A stretch of DNA of 64,000 bases from Plenodomus lindquistii (Eukaryota > Ascomycota > Dothideomycetes > Pleosporales > Leptosphaeriaceae), in NCBI GenBank assembly GCA_025504975.1, contig JANUWI010000005.1, forward strand, positions 124,001 through 188,000, written 5' to 3'. Made by a program: the position numbers and the translations under genes. The notes beneath the pieces are model-generated. The model had not been told where the DNA came from, ran no database searches, and was given only the letters and a program-made list of their open reading frames with translations. This document shows positions 1 through 10,357 of the stretch, piece by piece. How positions within the stretch are numbered: the stretch's first letter is position 1; each line of letters starts with the position of its first letter.

Positions 1-595
1 ACGCGCGTTTTGTTTTACTCGGCAGGATGGGTAGGGTGTCCCGTGGGGTGCGCAGTTAGGCTTGCGTGCGTTGCCTGTTTTTGTGGAGGCTGGGGGGTTC
101 GTGGACGGTTGCAGGGTTGTCTCCACATCCCGGTCTTGTGGTCTTTTGACGTGAAAGAAAAGAGGAAATCTGGTTGGGGGGAGGAGAGGGGGGGCGGAGT
201 CTGGATTGGGGGGGTTGGTGTGTTGGGGGCGTGGGCGAGGGTGAGGGCGGATGAAATGATTTGGGTGGGTCTGGGTGTTTGTTTGTGCTGGTGTTGTTGT
301 CTGGAGTCTTTGAGATGTTGAGGCGATCAGTTTAGCATGCAAGTAAACGGCAATCTTCACAACAGCATACCGGTACTTGTATCATCGTTTTACAGCGAGC
401 ATGGACTGAAATACCAGAGAAAAAAAATTGAAATAACATATATCCCAAGAAACCGTGCGAAATAGGTTCGCCTTACTCGATTCAAACGCCAGACCATGAA
501 CTGCACCTGCACGCATGCACACCTTGAAAACCCACGCAGAAGCAAACCCCCCCCCCCCCCCTCCCCCTCAAACCCCAAACCCTCTTTCTCCCAAT
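1..595. other. Left-edge non-coding stretch
   Basis: The first 380 bases are G/T-rich on the plus strand, and 480-595 are very C-rich. Short open frames are present, but they are low-complexity and show no family resemblance. The right half is the likely 3' flank of the small minus-strand gene that ends at 596. I see no gene here. Confidence 0.5.
547..561. repeat. Poly-C homopolymer (15 C)
   Basis: An uninterrupted run of 15 C is followed by T and further C-rich sequence. It lies 35 bases beyond the inferred stop codon of the small minus-strand gene, so it would be a G-tract in that gene's 3' UTR or terminator region. Confidence 0.9.
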
Positions 596-1042
596 CTACC
601 ACTCTCCACCAACCTTATACCCAACATTCCACACCCTCCCCAGCGAATTCCTCCATATCTTGGAAGCAGTCTATCACATACCCGTCAGCCCATACACCCA
701 CCCACCCCCTTTTACCACACCTCAGCACATTCAACTTACCGCTTCCAAAAACACGCCCGTAAACATCACCGCGACAAACGTCCGCTCCACCCCATTCTGA
801 TACACTCTCCGCTCACTCTGATCAAGTTCCGTATTCACGGGACGGTACGCCGGAACACGGCGGTGCTCGGTGGGCCAATCGCTGGGATTCTGCTGCTGCT
901 GCTGCTGCGTTGCGGGGTTGGGGTGCGTGGCTAGTGTTGGGTCGATTGTGCCGCTGGGGGGTCCCGAGTGTGTGAGTTCGTAGTCTGCGAGGATGTGTTG
1001 GATTTGGTGGGTTAGGGGGTTGGCGGTTGTGGTTACGGACAT
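596..1042 (-). CDS. Small unknown protein, two exons
   Basis: I do not recognise a family. The ATG is at 1042. Exon 1 (1042-740) encodes 101 residues: a polar N-terminal half with a six-glutamine run, then a conserved-looking segment (ERRVYQNGVER, followed by a hydrophobic stretch FVAVMFTGVFLEA). A clean donor (GTAAGT) follows directly. An 81-nt intron (739-659) with a CTGAC branch and acceptor CCAAG restores frame to a 63-nt second exon (658-596, start IWRNSLGRVWN), giving 121 aa. The hydrophobic segment straddling the splice suggests one membrane helix or a buried amphipathic segment. It shares a 380 bp divergent promoter (1043-1422) with the aldehyde-dehydrogenase-like gene. The short terminal exon is supported only by splice signals and phase. 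Function unknown. Confidence 0.55.
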
Positions 1043-1422
1043 GGTGGCGTGGTTTGGCGATAAGAAGGGAGGGCAAGTGTTGGCGACGGCGAGGTGTGTT
1101 GGGATGGCAGGCGAGGGATTTGGTCAGGTGGTTAGAGGGTTGGGATAGTGCTTATGCGAGGCGGATCCCGTCGGACGCCGCGATGTTGGTACGATGCGGG
1201 GAAGATGGGGGTCGAGAGGCGCATGTGTGTCGGAATGTGGGGGCTGGATGGGAGCACTCGCCCGATGAGGTCTCGAATGGTAGAGCCAATGATGTACGGG
1301 TCTTCTCCGCATCTCGAAAGGAGGAGCACTTTGAAGCACTTATCGAACGACGCGTCCGTCTTGCATACCTTGATCGAGAATTTTTTGCTGTCGCTGCTCG
1401 TTTTTGATACCCAAAATTCACA

Positions 1423-2985
1423 ATGTCATCCCCCCTAACACCAGAAGTCGCATTCGCAAATCTCCAAGCTACCGCGCTCACAGCTCGCTGCCATAATGCG
1501 TTCTTTCGGCAAAAACAGTTGAAGGCGCTACACGATTCTTTGCGCAATAGCAGTTCTGCGGTCAAAGATGCGATTAAGCAAGATACAAGGGTGTCAGACG
1601 AGGAAGCAAGCACCGAGGTTGCGCTCTCTCTCAACATCGTCAGAGAGCACTACGGAGCGATAGATGTCAAGAAAGAGCTGGAACACGAATATCTGATTAC
1701 CAATGGCAAAGATGCCGGCGACAAGAGAGAGCCATGGGGTGTTGCGTACATTGAGCCGCAACAGAATCACACACCATTCTTTGGGGTCATTGCGCCGCTG
1801 AGCGCTGCATTGGCCGCAGGTAATTGCGTTGCTCTGAAGGTGAGCCTCGTCCACTGTATGAATCGCAGGCAAATACTGATCAACATCCAGCTCGAAAACA
1901 ACCTCCGTGCCATTCCATCTCTCCTTCGCAAGTTGCTCTCTGAAGCTCTTGAATCCGATACCTTCAGCATCATCTCATCTGACCCTGATTACGACCTGCT
2001 ATCTTCATACTTTCAAGTCCTGCAAGAAACACAACGGACCAAACATCAGCGCATGATCCTAGAACATTCAAAGCTAGTCTCGCCTGGAAGCAGAACCATT
2101 GCGATCGTGGACCGAACTGCAGACCTTGCACTAGCCGCAGAACAGCTGGTAACAGCGCGCTTCGCGTTTGGCGGCTCATCACCTTATGCACCAGACGTTA
2201 TCCTCGTAAACGAGTACATCAAGAAAGACTTTGTCGAGCACGTCCTTAAGCACTCCATCCGATTTCTTGCCGGCTCAAGCGATGTGGCGAACGGCTCCTC
2301 TACCAAGCACAACAAACCCTCCCCCATCGCCTCCTCTCTCAAACCCCTCCAAGACAGCAAATCCTGGCGCCTCAATATCATCACACAAGGTGACGCCGGC
2401 GCAATCGTCGAACTCACCAACCTCTCCACCCTCCCCCCCAAATCTTCCCAACCCATCTTCGCCCTCTCCGCAATCACATCCCTCGAACACGCCATCAGTC
2501 TCATCGACGAGGATCTCGACACCCAAGAAACGCTCCTAGCAGCCTACCACTTCGGCACCCCCTCGGCCGGGAAATACCTCTCCCAATTTGTCTCCGCAGA
2601 TGTGAGTTATATAAACCACATCCCGACCCCTCTCCTCCTCGGCCCAGCCGCACCATCACACCACCCCATCAACCTCAACAACCGCTACACGACAAGGCAA
2701 TTCACACGCGCGGCACCAGCATACATCAGTCCGCCTTCCTCGCAGTCATCGCTGGCAAAGGTGCTTAAGGGTAAGGACTCACGCAAAGCAGCGGCAGAGT
2801 TGCTGGGCCAAGCGACGCAGGAGATTAAAGAGAAGAAACGCGCCGAATGGATAGCGATTGGGTTTTTTGAACAGGGAATTTTGATCGGATTGAGTTTGGT
2901 GGGGATTCCGCTGCTGGCGGGGGTAGGGAGTGCTTTGTTTTTTGGGGTGAGGGCTGGGTTGAGGAGGTGGGCGTTTAGTTCGTGA
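1423..2985 (+). CDS. Aldehyde-dehydrogenase-like protein, probable pseudoenzyme, C-terminal anchor
   Basis: The fold is that of the fatty-aldehyde (class 3) aldehyde dehydrogenases: N-terminal helical segment, the GVIAPLSAALAAGNCVALK nucleotide-site region, an IVDRTADLxxAA segment and an APDVILV segment. The active site is degenerate. Where the family has the catalytic Cys (GQxCxAPD), this protein reads GGSSPYAPD, with Pro at the Cys position. The catalytic Glu of the LELGGK motif is absent (LVSPGS). A C-terminal hydrophobic stretch (about 475-498) followed by basic residues resembles the membrane anchor of Hfd1-like enzymes. An intron at 1840-1890 (51 nt, GTGAGC...CAG, ACTGAT branch) is in frame and stop-free, so the ORF is open through it; the spliced product is about 503 aa. 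ATG 1423 is the first in-frame ATG. A scaffolding or regulatory role at a membrane is inference; dehydrogenase activity is unlikely. Confidence 0.85.
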   Translation: MSSPLTPEVAFANLQATALTARCHNAFFRQKQLKALHDSLRNSSSAVKDAIKQDTRVSDEEASTEVALSLNIVREHYGAIDVKKELEHEYLITNGKDAGDKREPWGVAYIEPQQNHTPFFGVIAPLSAALAAGNCVALKVSLVHCMNRRQILINIQLENNLRAIPSLLRKLLSEALESDTFSIISSDPDYDLLSSYFQVLQETQRTKHQRMILEHSKLVSPGSRTIAIVDRTADLALAAEQLVTARFAFGGSSPYAPDVILVNEYIKKDFVEHVLKHSIRFLAGSSDVANGSSTKHNKPSPIASSLKPLQDSKSWRLNIITQGDAGAIVELTNLSTLPPKSSQPIFALSAITSLEHAISLIDEDLDTQETLLAAYHFGTPSAGKYLSQFVSADVSYINHIPTPLLLGPAAPSHHPINLNNRYTTRQFTRAAPAYISPPSSQSSLAKVLKGKDSRKAAAELLGQATQEIKEKKRAEWIAIGFFEQGILIGLSLVGIPLLAGVGSALFFGVRAGLRRWAFSS

Positions 2986-3174
2986 GGGGTGTGGTGCGTG
3001 GAGAGGATTGGGTTTGTGTTTCGTCCATACTATTGTTCATGGTTTGATGGAATGATGTGTGTTTTTGTGGATGTGTTTTATAGCAAGACAAATCAAAGAT
3101 GACAAGAGGATCATGAATCATTCATCCGATACCCATAAGTCTATACCAAGAGAGAAAAAGCAAAAGTGTGAAAT

Positions 3175-4942
3175 CTACATGGCGTTTCCCTCAGGAACCC
3201 ACTTGGCACTCCAAATCCTCAAGCGCTTCCCATAGATGATCATGGGCACAGTGGCCAACCCGAACAAACCCATGAGCATAGCAAAAATACCAAACGGCTC
3301 GGCTGCACCCCTGTCGTGCACCCAGTCACCGACAAAGAACGTCCAGGCGAACGATATAATGGAACGGGCGAATGTAACAGCAACGAAGCAGTCACCCGCA
3401 ACGGAGCTATAAGACTCGATCAGGTAGTTGAAACCGACACTGGGTGCCTGCATAAGTCCAAAGGACACCATGCCCAGACCGAATTGAAGACCAACCCAGC
3501 CAGCCGACGATGGATTCTGGGCCACAAACCCAAACACGAGCGCACCCGTTGTAGCAATACCAAGCGCGGGCAGGGCGGTGACAAGACGGGATTCTGGCTC
3601 CGAGAAGCCATGGACGTCCCTTGACGCGAGACGCTTGGTCGTATAGTCGGTAATCAAGTACGTGTATGCGCCTCCAAGAGTGACACCAATGATACCGCCG
3701 ATATTAATCAGGCCGACATGCTGGCCCCAGGAGTACGGGGGAGCAGCAACGAGTTGCGGACCGATGGTGCTCATTGTGACGATGAGACCGACGAGGCCGG
3801 CATACCACCCCGATACTAGCCATACACCCGGTAATCGCATGGCCTTGTAAGGAGCGATGAATCTCTCGACGATGCCTGGACGATAGGAGATGAGTCTGAG
3901 AGAGCGCATGTGCGAGTATGCGGGGTAAGAAGAGGCGGGAGCGGAGTCTACGACAACAGCTTCTTTTTGCACTGCGCCTGGTTTCTCCTCGTCGTCGGAT
4001 AGGAGGGTCGTGGTCTGGGGCCGATCATAGAGTGTTTCAGCCTGGAAGACGAGGCAGAGGACAAAGTTGATGGCGGAGAGGAGCACGTTCATCCAGTGCA
4101 GCCAGTCAAGTCCCATGTTTTCGACAATGTAGCCGCCCGCTACGCCACCGACGAGGGAGCCGAAAGACAGGAAAATAGTATATACGGCCTAGGTATCGAA
4201 TGTTAGAAATTTGGACCTTTCTGTCTCGAAGACTGTGCTTACCATGGCGCGCCCACGCTGATGCACGAAGAAAATCTCACCGACAACATCAGGCGAAACG
4301 GCGTCAGCAGGTCCACCTCCAATACCCATAAAGAGACGAGCAACCAAGATGCTGTTGAAACTTGTGGCAAGTCCAGCCCACATGCTCGAAAATATGAGGA
4401 GCAAGAGACTGCCAAGTATGACGGGGCGCCGGCCAAAGGTGTTGGCTAGTGGAACCCACCAGATGTTGGAGGCGCCTACCATCAGCATATTGACAGCAAT
4501 CAGATATGTCAGCTTGGAGAAGCTTGGTGGCGGAAGACCGAATTTGGGTGTTGATGCATCTGATGGAGAGAAGCGTTAGTTGATATTCTCTCTAATCGAC
4601 ACCAAGGAGCTCAACTCACATATTGGTAGGGCACTTGACAATGACGCGCTGGTCAGGTTCACAACAAATGGATGGAGTGACATGACACCAAGAACGGCGA
4701 GCTTTCTCCAGAACGGCAAGTTGAGGGGATCTGCCGGGTCTTGCGATGGCTGAGGCACGAGGCGGATCTCATCGTGCTGTGTCTGTGATGCTGTCCACGC
4801 CTGATGCTCTGAAGGTCAACATGTCAGTGGTGGCTACCTGAGAAGAAGACGGGCGCTTACCAACGAGTGTGGATGTGCCTGGTGGCGTAGCATTCTTCAC
4901 TTCTTCCTTGGACAGCGAGAACGCTGTCTTGAACGATGTCAT
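3175..4942 (-). CDS. MFS transporter, DHA1-type (drug/metabolite:H+ antiporter-like)
   Basis: Four exons: 4942-4861, 4808-4620, 4559-4243 and 4188-3175. Introns of 52, 60 and 54 nt all have GT-AG ends, and phases agree throughout, giving 533 aa. Family signs are the pre-TM1 motif DPADPLNLPFWRK, the loop 2/3 motif ANTFGRRPVIL (motif A), ARLFMGIGGGPADAVSP in TM4/5 and the cytoplasmic-loop motif FQAETLYDRP (fungal F-PET-Y-R type). About 12 membrane segments are expected, with a cytosolic N-terminus and a long polar central loop (QTTTLLSDDEEK). It is the first gene of the dioxygenase cluster. An ATGTGGAGG element lies about 105 bp upstream of its ATG. Substrate unknown; import of an aromatic substrate or export of a product are both compatible. 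Confidence 0.9.
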
Positions 4943-5600
4943 CTTGAGTCTCTTGGTTGTATTTCGATTGCACAAGCGTGTGTAAATTCGATGGCTAGCT
5001 ATCGAAGTAGTGACAAGCGATGGTTAAAAGTGAAGATAGGGACACTACCTCCACATTTACAGTACCGGTTATCGACAGGCATTCTGCGGATGCAAAATAT
5101 GGACACACAGGGGTAAATTCTTGTCGAAATTTGACTAATAGCAGCCCTGCATTGCGTTGAGATGAAGAAGATGATTCGTGAAGCTCTGCCCAGCATGTAC
5201 CCTAATCCGATGCGTAAACCCTTGTATGTATGTATACCCTGTAGCGTAGAGGTTTGGGGTTGAATTCAGCGATCTTCATGCACCTTACCCGCATGCCATT
5301 GGCTGGGTCCAATGACGCATTGACGTCGAACCCCAGTAAGACTCGTGCCCCCCGTGGGGTTGTCGGAATGAGGAGTGCAACTGGGACCAGTCCCGAAGCA
5401 CCCTTGAAGCTGATATTGCTCTAGTGATTATTGATCATCATCCAAATCTCCATATTCACAATAGCCGTTGGAGATGACACAGCGGGGCGGACCGAATCAT
5501 GATTCAATCCAGTATACACAGTATGCCACATCGATCATGAAGTTCAGTAATCTATCCAGTGCTTGGATGAGATCGGTACTAAATCAAACACCGAACAGTT
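4943..5600. other. Intergenic: MFS promoter and transcription factor 3' flank
   Basis: No gene seen. The left end is the promoter of the minus-strand MFS gene and holds the motif at 5048-5056. The right end is the 3' flank of the transcription factor gene. Confidence 0.6.
5048..5056 (-). promoter_or_regulatory. Shared cluster element ATGTGGAGG (MFS promoter copy)
   Basis: The minus strand reads ATGTGGAGG about 105 bp upstream of the MFS start codon. The same nine bases recur in the CocE-hydrolase promoter and the cupin/FAH promoter, with a relaxed copy in the regulator/dioxygenase promoter. A binding site for the cluster regulator is inference. Confidence 0.4.
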
Positions 5601-8600
5601 TCATTTACGCGTCGCAGAGCGCAGACCCTCCAACAACTGTACAAGGTTGCCTACGAGCGGAGGACACGCTTCCAGGGCATCGTGCGGAGCCTGGAGTAGA
5701 TACATCAACTCCTCCATGACCCCAGACACGTTGCTCAATTGCGTAACATTCTGCGATCGCGGGCTCTTTATTGAAGGTATGCCGCGATCCAACATGATAA
5801 AGCGGCGTGCGCTGAGCATGTCGTCCCCGTTCAGTACTGTGTTGACTTGGTTTGTATCGGCTGGGGTACCTTCTGCGGTCGATCGCTTCAGGAAACCATA
5901 CCCCCAGAGTATGAGCCCAGCATGATAAACAGCGATGGCATTGAAGTTGCATAACAAAGCTCTCGGTAGTCCTTCGGCAGCGCGCAACACTTGTCCAGCA
6001 TGCCATAGCGCTTGACGCGCGGACACGCTCTTTGTCCACTCTCGTAGTCCAGGGTATGCTCCGCGCGCTTCTTCTTGCCCTTCGATACCCGCAAATAGCT
6101 GAATATCGTCCAAAGGAGCGTTGAGATGTACAAGCATCAGCTCGAGTGTGATCTCAATACTCTTACTTAATGGTGGGCTGCTAAGACGAAAGTCCTCGAG
6201 CTGCTTCGTGAGCTCTTGGTAGCGCGAGGAGAGTATAAGACTGCTGTTCGCCTTCGAGTGATCTTTGTTCAGGCCGGCCATTTGCCGATATTCCCACACC
6301 ATACCCCACATCATGTACAAATACGTTGTACTAGCGTGGTCGTGATGTAGAAGGTCCAGATCCAGGAAGCACTCGATCGCTGATGGCCGTTTATACCCGG
6401 CTTGCACAGTGTCTAAGTAAGCAGCTCTCCAGGAAGCAGCCGTTTTGGCTTGCCAAAGGATGTTGGGGCTTGGTAATGGAAGCTGCATCTCCGAATAAGA
6501 CATCAACGGAGGCTTCAGTAAGGCCATCGAAGATTGCCTGTCGAGCTCAAACGTGCGATAGACCAGGCGAAGATAAGATTCTTGATGCACCCAGGCTAGC
6601 CATTCATTTTCTAAAGCCTGTCCCTGTGCTTCGAGAGACGGTGAAATTTCTTTCCAAGTCGAATGACGAAAGCGCCCGCCGCGTCGCAACATGGTCATCA
6701 AGGGTTGAAGAAAGCTCTCTGCAATCTCCATCTTGCGACTGATACCACTCCACATGCCGACTTTGAGCTGAAGGAAAAAGTTTCGGAGGTGCTGCAAATC
6801 CCTGATGGCTGTGTTGTCTCCCTCGAAAGCCCTGGATTGCTGGACCCAAGAGTTAGCTTATCCGATTACAGTTCCATGATCGAAAAGCACTTACACCGAC
6901 TCGAGATGCCTCGTGCAAAGCAAATCCAAGCTTCCGAAGGGAGATGTCTGGGGTAGTAGCAGCTCCTGCTGACACCATACACGCTAATAGCTCCGGGCTA
7001 ATTCTTGAAGGTGAGAAAGTTGGCAGATGTAGCCAGGATTGTGTGTCTAACGATGGCGATGTCAAAAAGTACTGGATGAGACCATCGAGGAGTTCAATAC
7101 TTGGGAATGCCGAAGCGATTCGCTTCACATTCTCCGGACTACAGGTACCAAGTACAAGAGCCATCAGTCGATCACGGCTGACACGATGTAATTTCTCGAC
7201 AATAACACGGCGTTGTGTAATATGCGAACGGTGGTTCGCATCTTTGTCGTCGGAAAAAGCAAGGTGTTCCTGCTCTGCGCCACTGTAGTCCTTGTTCGGT
7301 TGTGGAAGATATCGCCAGATACTCTGTTTGAAAGCTTCCGTTCGTACAGGAACGTTGTCGCTGTCAGGAATTTGTACTTCAGGGCCTGGTGCTTCAGTTG
7401 ACGGAGTATCTGCCGAAAATGGCACTTGGAAATTGTACTGGTCAAGTAGCCCAAGGTCCAGATCCGTCAAGCCGGTGTCCAGGTCAAAGCTAAGGTCCAT
7501 GATTCCGCGCGGGGTGGCTTGGCCAGAAAAGAATGTCTCAAATGGCGGGAGGTTGCGAAAATAGTCTGGCAGATATGGATTTTGACCTGGTGTCTGATCA
7601 AACTCGGAGATGGAGTGGTTGAAAAAGGCTAGAGAATTGGTCGGATCTTCGACGTAGTGCTGATGCAGGTTCATAGGGGGTTGCATCTCGTTTGGCCGGG
7701 TCATGGAGCTCTTGCGATTATGCGCATCTGACTTGTGGTGCGACATGCCAGATGTATCTGTCATTGCTAGAGATTGTGCATCATCGAATTGATTCGAGCT
7801 CCCAATAGTGTTGACAATTGGAATGGCGGGTGGATTGGAATTATCATCCTGGCCAGGCACCGAAGACGGATAATCGAAGCCGTTGGATAGATCAAGAAGA
7901 TCATGAGCGGCATGGACAGCATCTATTTCATGCGTTTCGCTTCCGTCTGCAGCCGAGACTTCGGGTACCCGACACGGGATATCCTTCTTCTTGCATCTAC
8001 TACATGGCTTCTCGTCCTCACACCGAAGGTGGCTTTGGGAGCAAGCCTCGCAGGCTTGGACAACCCTGGTGTCTCGAGCGATCTCTCGCTTCTGTCGCTT
8101 GTTTGCAGATTCTGAGTCGTGATTCGTCACGTGCCTCTTGAGTAGATCACTTCGCCAGGTTAGTCGCACGAAAACCCGACACTACCAGGTAGTAGCTCAT
8201 CCAATTTACTGACATTCGCGCAAAGCCCTTGGAGCAGATAGGGCAGATATAAGGTTTGGACTTTGTGTCTAAGAACGCTGAGTCAGCACAGGAAAGACAA
8301 GCTCGAAAAACCTGGGGTAATCGAGTTAGGACGCTGTGCCTTAGCAATCCTTACGTTGCTATTTGTATGTGAAGATCTCATGGCACACGGCGGGCCCACT
8401 CCGCCATGACGTTTTGCGCAAGGTGAAGTTGAACATGTAAATCGAATAGAACTACATGAATCATGGAAGTCGTGAGACTTACGCGCTCTCACGTGCCGCG
8501 TGAGATGATCCGCTCTTGTGAAGGAGCGCTTGCATGTGGAGCACTGGAACAACCGTTGAGGCGCGTCTGCTTCGGGTAGAGCTAATGGTTCGTGTGTGGC

Positions 8601-8612
8601 CGTTGCTTGCAT
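5601..8612 (-). CDS. Transcription factor with two C2H2 fingers, Zn2Cys6 and fungal-specific TF domain
   Basis: Exons 8612-8483, 8268-8214, 8149-6895 and 6839-5601; introns of 214, 64 and 55 nt; 892 aa. Finger 1 has C24, C27, H40, H44 and is joined by an HTKSKPY linker (like HTGEKPY) to finger 2 (C52, C55, H68, H72). The phase across intron 2 (donor GTCAGT) is fixed because only that junction gives the 12-residue C-to-H spacing. A complete Zn2Cys6 cluster follows (C95 to C121; spacing 2-6-5-2-6), then a long disordered linker and a C-terminal half of fungal-specific transcription factor type (about 400-700, including ISPELLACMVSAGA and LPSPNILWQAKTAASW). The layout matches fungal C2H2-plus-C6 (RegA-like) regulators. 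ATG 8612 is the first in-frame ATG. It lies inside the cluster and shares a 428 bp promoter with the dioxygenase, so it is probably the pathway regulator (inference). Confidence 0.9.
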
Positions 8613-8779
8613 ATTGGTCTGACTGCGCTCACACGCACAGAGCAAGGACTTCTCGGGATAGCGAAGTGGAGGAAATCTGGGGACGCCCGCGAGCGTGGAG
8701 GCGGTAGGACAGTTGTCACGGAGCAGTGCGGAGGTGCACAAAGCGCGCCTCGGCAATGAAACTGGTGCTGTTTAGAACG

Positions 8780-8791
8780 CCTCCCCCACAT
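8780..8791 (-). promoter_or_regulatory. Relaxed copy of the cluster element (regulator/dioxygenase promoter)
   Basis: The minus strand reads ATGTGGGGGAGG. It differs from ATGTGGAGG by one base in the nine-base core and sits in the 428 bp divergent promoter between the regulator (start 8612) and the dioxygenase (start 9041). Weaker than the other three copies. Confidence 0.25.
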
Positions 8792-9040
8792 CACGACGGA
8801 TCACCGCCACCAAGCAATATGGCCCATCATCTGCGACAGCTTAATCAATGCACTCTCGGCAGTCGATGCAATCGTACATCCAAGTTGGTCTTGAGTGATG
8901 CTGATCTGAGATCGATACAGTAGCAACTGAGTCAGCAACGCCATCGCAACATCGACATCCCTGAGCATCGACTGACTGCTTGGTTGACAAGCAAGTTTAC
9001 CATCATTTCAATTCACCTCCTTTGCAGCCAAGATATCACC

Positions 9041-9913
9041 ATGGCTATTCCACCAGTTCACTTCTTCTCGCATGGCTCGACCATGATGTTGGGTGAAGAG
9101 ACACAATCAGCCGACTACTGGAAAGCATGCGGCGACGAAGCCCTTTCCCGCGGCTTCAAGGGCATCATCATGATGGGTGCTCATTGGGATGCGCGCGGCG
9201 TGAACCGCATCGACGTGGCGATGAATCCCAAGCCAGCAAAATCACCAGTGGCTTACGTCCATCCCAAGAAGTACGTTGATTACGAGCTGGTGCCCGACCT
9301 TGAAACAGGCAAGAAGTGCATAGCTGCACTCAGAGAAAAGGGCATCGACGCGCGACCAAACACAGAATTCGACTGGATCCACGACACATACCTCATTCTC
9401 ATCAGGATGTTCCCGGAGAAATGCCCACCAACGACCATCATTAGCATGAACTCGCGCTTCGACCCTCATCTCCATGCGCGCGTGGGCAATATCCTGTCAC
9501 AATTTCGAGAGCAAGGATACCTCCTCATCGGTACAGGAGGCGCCGTGCATAACCTCTACCGCAACCATTGGGGCCAGATGCTCAAGTATACGGACAACCT
9601 CGCCCAGCCTTACCCACCAGAGGCACCTATGCTTGAGTTTCGACAATGCGTAGAGGACGTCTTCATCAGAAGTTGTAGGAAGGGCACAAAAAGCGGAAGC
9701 TTGACAAGGGGCATTACACGGTTGATGAAGCACCCCATGTTCCGGGACGCGCACGCAACCGACGATCATTACATGGCAGCGTGCTTTGTTGCAGGTGTTG
9801 TGGATGGAAGTAGGCGATCAGATGACCAGTGTGTACTTGGTGCTGAAGATTGGGAGCTGGTCAACATGTGTAATAGTCAGTTTACGATTGGCAAGTGGTC
9901 GCAGAAGGCATAG
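9041..9913 (+). CDS. Extradiol ring-cleavage dioxygenase, LigB/DODA type (class III)
   Basis: A 290 aa protein of the LigB superfamily that opens catechol-type rings with Fe(II) and O2. Start ATG 9041 has a good context (CACCATGG); in-frame codons upstream contain no ATG. Candidate metal and active-site histidines sit in the usual places: H11 in FFSHGS, H48 in GAHWD, H114 in DWIHDTY and H170 in GTGGAVHNL. Length fits DODA-type enzymes (about 260-300 aa). No signal peptide, so it is cytosolic. It is transcribed divergently from the C2H2/C6 regulator and convergently with the CocE/NonD hydrolase. The substrate is not readable from sequence. A catechol, dihydroxyphenylpropanoid or DOPA-like compound is possible, and the nearby FAH-like hydrolase suggests the ring-opened product is cleaved further. 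Confidence 0.9.
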   Translation: MAIPPVHFFSHGSTMMLGEETQSADYWKACGDEALSRGFKGIIMMGAHWDARGVNRIDVAMNPKPAKSPVAYVHPKKYVDYELVPDLETGKKCIAALREKGIDARPNTEFDWIHDTYLILIRMFPEKCPPTTIISMNSRFDPHLHARVGNILSQFREQGYLLIGTGGAVHNLYRNHWGQMLKYTDNLAQPYPPEAPMLEFRQCVEDVFIRSCRKGTKSGSLTRGITRLMKHPMFRDAHATDDHYMAACFVAGVVDGSRRSDDQCVLGAEDWELVNMCNSQFTIGKWSQKA

Positions 9914-10357
9914 GGTTCTAGCGGTAAATCAGTTGTTCGGGCGCTTCTTGAGTCTTCTTTATTGACTGTGCACTTCATTGCAATATTCGATACCAATATA
10001 CATCATTATACAGATTCCTCAACACAATGGTCTAACCGTCAATACGTTTGGTACCGTGCTCTTGGCTTAATAGGTTGGCAGTCGCATTCAAAAGCTACTC
10101 CGACAAGGTAGCCCCAGAGATCATCCACATATCGCTAGAGTGAAGCCTTACTCAGTACGCCACCGGGACCATAAGGCAACACAGTGAACGATGATTCATT
10201 GGTCCAGATCCGAACGGTGCAAGTCTTGAAAAACACGCCATTAATGTTCGAGGAAGAAAAAGTGGTTCATGATACTCTAGAGACTGGAAATAGTAATGCG
10301 ATCAGCCTAAAGTCCATTACACATGGTACTTTCTCGCAATCTATCGATACACCTGCT
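9914..10357. other. Convergent intergenic region
   Basis: 3' flanks of the dioxygenase (+) and the CocE/NonD hydrolase (-). I see no gene or strong structure. Confidence 0.6.

Noticed and set aside
8984..9040. Upstream extension of the dioxygenase frame
   Set aside because: There is no ATG upstream; the ATG at 9041 has a strong context and matches the family N-terminus.
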